The position numbers and the translations under genes were made by a program. Below, in pieces: positions 60,245 to 64,000 of a stretch of DNA of 64,000 bases. Source of the DNA: Chrysomallon squamiferum. Its lineage: Eukaryota; Mollusca; Gastropoda; Neomphalida; Peltospiridae. Where the stretch lies: assembly GCA_012295275.1 (NCBI GenBank), contig CM022676.1, positions 18,217,857 to 18,281,856 on the forward strand, in the 5' to 3' direction. Numbering within the stretch: position 1 is the first letter of the stretch; every line of letters starts with the position of its first letter. The notes under the pieces are model-generated. The model worked only from the letters and a program-made list of their open reading frames with translations. It had not been told where the DNA came from and made no database searches.

Positions 60245-60396
60245 CTTTGGTATATCTAAAAATAGTTGGTGTGATGTTTTAATGACTGGTAATGACTTAC
60301 AAGATTTATATTTTTGTTTTTCATTTCTACAGCATTGATGAGTCATACACATCACACTGTTGACCTCTCATATTGTACAGCCACACTTTGAACATT
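60245..60396 (-). pseudogene. MARS1: MetRS exon (zinc-binding region), copy C
   Basis: 152 bp, acceptor ATTTCAG. RGQQCDVYDSSML then, in another frame, NEKQKYKSCKSLPVIKTSHQ, LFLDIPK. The family ends this exon LFLDLPKL. The splice donor is TTAAAC where copy A has GTAAAC. Confidence 0.88.
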
Positions 60397-60414
60397 CTGA
60401 AATAATGACACTAT

Positions 60415-60748
60415 GTATGTGTATAGATATAGATATGTATGCGGTTCTGTATCTATGTGTACATATATATATATTGTGTGTATATATGTCTGTGTCTGTG
60501 AATGTGTATATGTGTGTATATATATGTGTGTGTGTATATATAGGTATGTATATATATATATTTATGTACGCATGCGTCTGTGTGTATGCGGATGTGGGTG
60601 TGTATATGTGTTTATGTTAATGTGCAAATGTATCTGTATGTATGTATTGATGGATGGATGTGTGTTTATATATTTATATATGTGTATGTCTGTGTATGAA
60701 TGTGTGTGTATGTATCTGTATGTTTGTGTGTCCGTGTATGTATGTTTC

Positions 60749-60780
<32 letters not shown>

Positions 60781-60870
60781 CACACACACACGTGTATAAT
60801 GTATGTATATTATATGTGTGTGTGCATGTGTACTTATGTCTGTTTGTGTGCATATATCTATATCTAAAAA
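60415..60870. repeat. TG/TATG-rich low-complexity tract
   Basis: About 450 bp of purine-pyrimidine alternation (TGTGTATA, TATATATG). Copy C of the MetRS block ends at its left edge. Potential Z-DNA. Confidence 0.9.
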
Positions 60871-60924
60871 TAATGGTAATAATAATCACACATTTTTTTT
60901 ATTTTCTTTCTTTCTTCAAACAAC

Positions 60925-61065
60925 AGTTCTGCCCATGTGAACATTGTGAATATGCACAGTGAAAACTTAGGATATATGAACGTTAACACACGGATTTAAA
61001 ACACGTGTCTGTAGACCTCCAGTGACGTATCCAGTTTCTTATTTAGTAAGGTTTTTAAAACATCG
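60925..61065. repeat. extra copy of the 53.5-58 kb repeat family
   Basis: GGATTTAAAACACGTGTCT, then GACGTATCCAGTTTCTTAT, match 56385-56440 and 57530-57585. Confidence 0.7.
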
Positions 61066-61172
61066 TTATTTTTATTATTTATTTATTTATTTATTTATTT
61101 ATTATTATTATTATTATTATATATTTTTTGCAATCTTCGTTGGTTCGGTTTTGTTTCTCCGATTGTATTTTT

Positions 61173-61282
<110 letters not shown>

Positions 61283-61760
61283 ATATCACAGACACCGTTT
61301 TACACAAACATTCACACACACACAGAAATAAATAAATAAATGTTTTGATTTAAAAGTCATTTAAATTTAAGTCCTTTTAGAAAATTTTATAAAGTATGTC
61401 AGGCAGAATAAAAAGAATAAAATGAAGTAGAATAGTTGAGTACACTTGGACCCCCCTCCCAAACAAAACAATAATCTGTATTAGCTGTTAATAAATTTAT
61501 AATAATAACTGCTTTCTAGTACATTGATATTATACACGTTAGTTATATTATACAGACAGACAGAGAGATAGGTGAACATCACGAAAACATGTAAAAGTTT
61601 TAGAATATAAATGAAATAATGACAGAATAATTTTATTTTTATCATAAATATTTTATTGCAGTTTTGTTTGATTACACTGGGATATGAATAAATATATTTT
61701 AAATATTACATCATTCTTTGAAATACACTACTTTACAAAATAACAGAATAGTTTAGATGT

Positions 61761-61878
<118 letters not shown>

Positions 61879-62219
61879 AAAACGGGGGGAATATTTTAAA
61901 AGTAAATCCGATTTTGTCTGCAAGAAAAATTTAAACTATCAAGTAATTCATAATAAAATAAATTTGTTTTCTTTCTTTCTTATTACTGTAAGGGAAAAAT
62001 AAAGTAAATGAATAACTATGCACTAACTAATATATTTTTAAAAAAAAAGAAAAAAATAAGAAGTAAATAAAGTAAAGAAATTAAGTAAATTTGTTACTTT
62101 ACAATAAATAAACAACTGATTATCTGTTAATTTATCAGTTCGTGTAAAGAAAGAAATGTCTGTCGACTTTCAACTTGAAAACAGTTAAAGTGAAACCAAC
62201 TTAGGAGACAGTTTGAAGT

Positions 62220-63715
62220 TTACTTTCTACACCATGTAAATATTTTTATTTGTCCGGTGTAAAACTCTCCCACGTACAGTTTGTTGTCATCACAACAGAC
62301 AGACCAAGGTCTGGACAGTCCATCCTGGCCAGTGAGGATGTCACGTGTAATGTTACCATCTCGTGACAACTGAACAACGCAATTTCTAAAACAATCACCA
62401 GCAAAAATATTTCCCTCCCTGTCACATGTAACACCTCTCAAGTCTTTCAGTCTGTCTGAATCACGTGACTCCCATTTGACGTCACCTGATGACGTCACAC
62501 AAAATAAACTGTTTACATTTTCTCTCCGTGACAGAACAATCAGACATTGATCGTGAACTGTGAGACTGTACGGTCCGGGGATCAAATCTGTTGAGATAGA
62601 ATTAATGAGCTGACCACTCTCTGTCAGTATGTCCACGTACTGACCACTAACACACCCAGTGACCGCGAAACGGTTGCCAGGTAACACAGCGATATTCTGA
62701 TAACTTTTGTCAGTTTCAACTGTTTTGGTCAGTTTCAAGTTTTTCAAATTTAAAAACAATATTTTAGTTTCATCTGGCACAACAACAACAACAACAACAT
62801 CACCCCGCAGATCACGTGACTCAGCAAGACCGACTGGTTGAGAGGAAGTCACGTATTTGTTTATCAGTGATTTTCTTTCTAAACAAAAACATTTTACACA
62901 CCTATTGTCATAATCACTAAGAACAATTTTACTTTTGTCCTCACCTGACACCAGGATGGATTTCACACAAGGACTGAATTTATCTTCTTGTGTTTTTGTG
63001 TTAATGGTGTCTGTGTGTTTGAGTGTGTCTGTGTGTTTGTATATCTGTGTGTCTGTGTGTTGTGTTTCTGTGTTAGTGGTGTCTGTGTGTTTGAGTGTGT
63101 CTGTCTGTCTATCTATCTGTGTGTCTGTGTGTTGTGTTTCTGTGTTAATGGTGTTTGTGTGTTTGAGTGTGTCTGTCACTCTGTTTATCTGTGTGTCTCT
63201 TTGGATGTTTGTTGATATTTTTCCAATGTGCACAGCCATTTGTTTCCTATCAGATTTTATCAGATTTATTTTGATTTCTGCTTTTTCTATTTGAGGACGA
63301 GGTTTGGACAGAAAGTCGAAAGTTGTGGCCTGAAGTGTATAGAACTCTGAAAGTTTTTTTTTGATATCTGATTTCTTTTGTAACAAATCTTCCCCCGTTT
63401 TTATCATTTTTTTGTGTTCCTCAATTAAATGTTTATGTTCAGTAAACAATTTTTCTATTTCTGAGTTTACAAAGTTCTGAGATTTTTCTATTTCTCTTAT
63501 TAACCTGTCTTGTTCTTTGTGGACTGCGGCTGTGAAATCTGTGATTAGTGTGTCACCAATCCTTCTGACCTCTTCTGCAGTGTCCACGACGTTGATGTCG
63601 ATGGCTTGGCGAAGTTGCTCAATCTTATCATCCATCTCATTCTGAAGAATTTCTTTGTAGGATTTGAGACTCTCACAAACAGAACTCAGAATTGACAAGT
63701 GACCTCTCTTTTTAG
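62220..63715 (-). CDS. TRIM-like coiled-coil/NHL protein, last exon (gene continues right)
   Basis: A 498-codon open exon. It begins after TTTATTTCAG at 63716-63725 with split-codon CT AAA AAG, so AKKRGHLSILSSVCESLKSY; no ATG is near, and earlier exons must lie beyond 64000. Residues 5-180 form a heptad-rich coiled coil (EVRRIGDTLITDFTAAVHKE, IEKLFTEHKHLIEEHKKMIK). Residues 180-245 are a Thr/His/Asp repeat linker ([16 protein letters not shown]). Residues 250-498 are an NHL-like six-blade propeller ending KIFTWCRK, TAA at 62220-62222. This architecture is that of the mollusc-expanded TRIM family, which usually has RING and B-box exons upstream and acts as E3 ligases or innate immune factors; RING/B-box presence cannot be seen here. 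It is the only intact member of three copies in the window. Confidence 0.85.
62985..63205 (-). repeat. in-frame coding minisatellite in TRIM/NHL linker
   Basis: Three units of about 23-24 residues built on [14 protein letters not shown] and [10 protein letters not shown]. All indels seen are multiples of 3. The homologous tract in copy A is about 820 bp and out of frame. Confidence 0.9.
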
Positions 63716-64000
63716 CTGAAATAAATAAATAAATAAACAAATGATTAATATATTAAATAATAATGATGATGATGATGATGATAATAATAATGATGATGAT
63801 GATAATAATAATGATAATAATAACAATAATAGTAATAGTACAACAAGTACCAATAATTTTAATAAAGATATCGGTAACAACTAATTTAAAAATCTGAAAA
63901 TAATTTTTTTTTATATAAATAAAATATCTTCTATCTCTTTATGAGTCTGCTGCTATGGTTGAAGCATGAAAAAAATATTTTTAGTTAAATAATAACTGTC
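63716..64000 (-). other. intron of the TRIM/NHL gene, right window edge
   Basis: T-rich acceptor tract, then ATG/ATA trinucleotide repeats (63755-63840) that cause poly-Leu/Ser frames. No exon seen before the edge. Confidence 0.7.

Larger units (their letters stand above)
58457..60396 (-). pseudogene. MARS1: methionyl-tRNA synthetase pseudogene, copy C
   Basis: Minus-strand exons in order: 60396-60245 (zinc region; KSLPVIKTSHQLFLDIPKL), 59778-59577 ([19 protein letters not shown]), 59149-59126 (VFYVWFD, then unrelated sequence), 58597-58457 (TTLTFLINNFYSIIQKMK, LTTGDDKLLNLTNQELKT, then TAG). The last is the anticodon-binding-domain start; it was not found in copy A. The HIGH and KMSKS exons are absent. 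Lesions: frameshift and stop before NEKQKYKSCK, donor GT changed to TT after DIPK, TAA after the KPRC exon, and a threefold tandem repeat of ATACTAAACTGA-type sequence inside that exon. Confidence 0.85.

Noticed and set aside
60413-60799. Cys/Tyr/Val-rich frames in the TG-rich tract
   Set aside because: Pure low-complexity translation of TGTA/TGTG repeats.
62935-63294. Plus-strand frames VCVFECVCL
   Set aside because: Same antisense effect over the linker of the intact NHL gene.

Overview
The window is animal nuclear DNA: very AT-rich, intron-rich and full of microsatellites, with GT-AG exons. The gene content suggests a lophotrochozoan, most likely a gastropod or other mollusc: TRIM-like coiled-coil/NHL genes, a BTB-BACK-PHR gene, a patronin/CAMSAP locus and much repeat DNA. 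No species call is made. All reading frames below were worked out by eye; nothing was searched.

Most of the window is a set of duplicated blocks carrying decayed, intron-containing copies of conserved genes. Block A (about 2.1-20 kb) has a 3' CAMSAP pseudogene (+), an NHL-domain gene copy (-), a fossil Mutator-like transposase (-) and methionyl-tRNA synthetase exons (-). Block B (about 22.1-41 kb) has a longer CAMSAP pseudogene (+), readable exon by exon from the N-terminus through the CH-domain region to the C-terminal CKK domain, then a truncated NHL copy (-) and the same transposase fossil (-). Block C (58.4-64 kb) has a second set of methionyl-tRNA synthetase exons (-) and the best NHL copy (-), which is open across its final exon and runs off the right edge. 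A-B similarity starts at the left assembly gap (200 N at 1929-2128) and extends through flanks, introns and satellites, so the copies arose by DNA duplication, not retroposition.

The middle (41-58 kb) is different. It holds weak exon-like pieces, including one Gln-rich exon resembling CREB, then a two-exon BTB-BACK-PHR gene (51.3-52.9 kb) whose frame is broken by one missing base, then a family of 0.2-1 kb repeats (53.5-61 kb), one unit of which is inverted. The left edge has a degenerate Tc1/mariner element and two possible terminal exons of unknown genes.

Only the TRIM/NHL exon of block C and the BTB gene are plausible functional genes; the BTB gene needs its one-base lesion checked. The main interest is that lesions can be compared between copies, and that several minisatellites have captured coding exon segments or splice sites and changed copy number.
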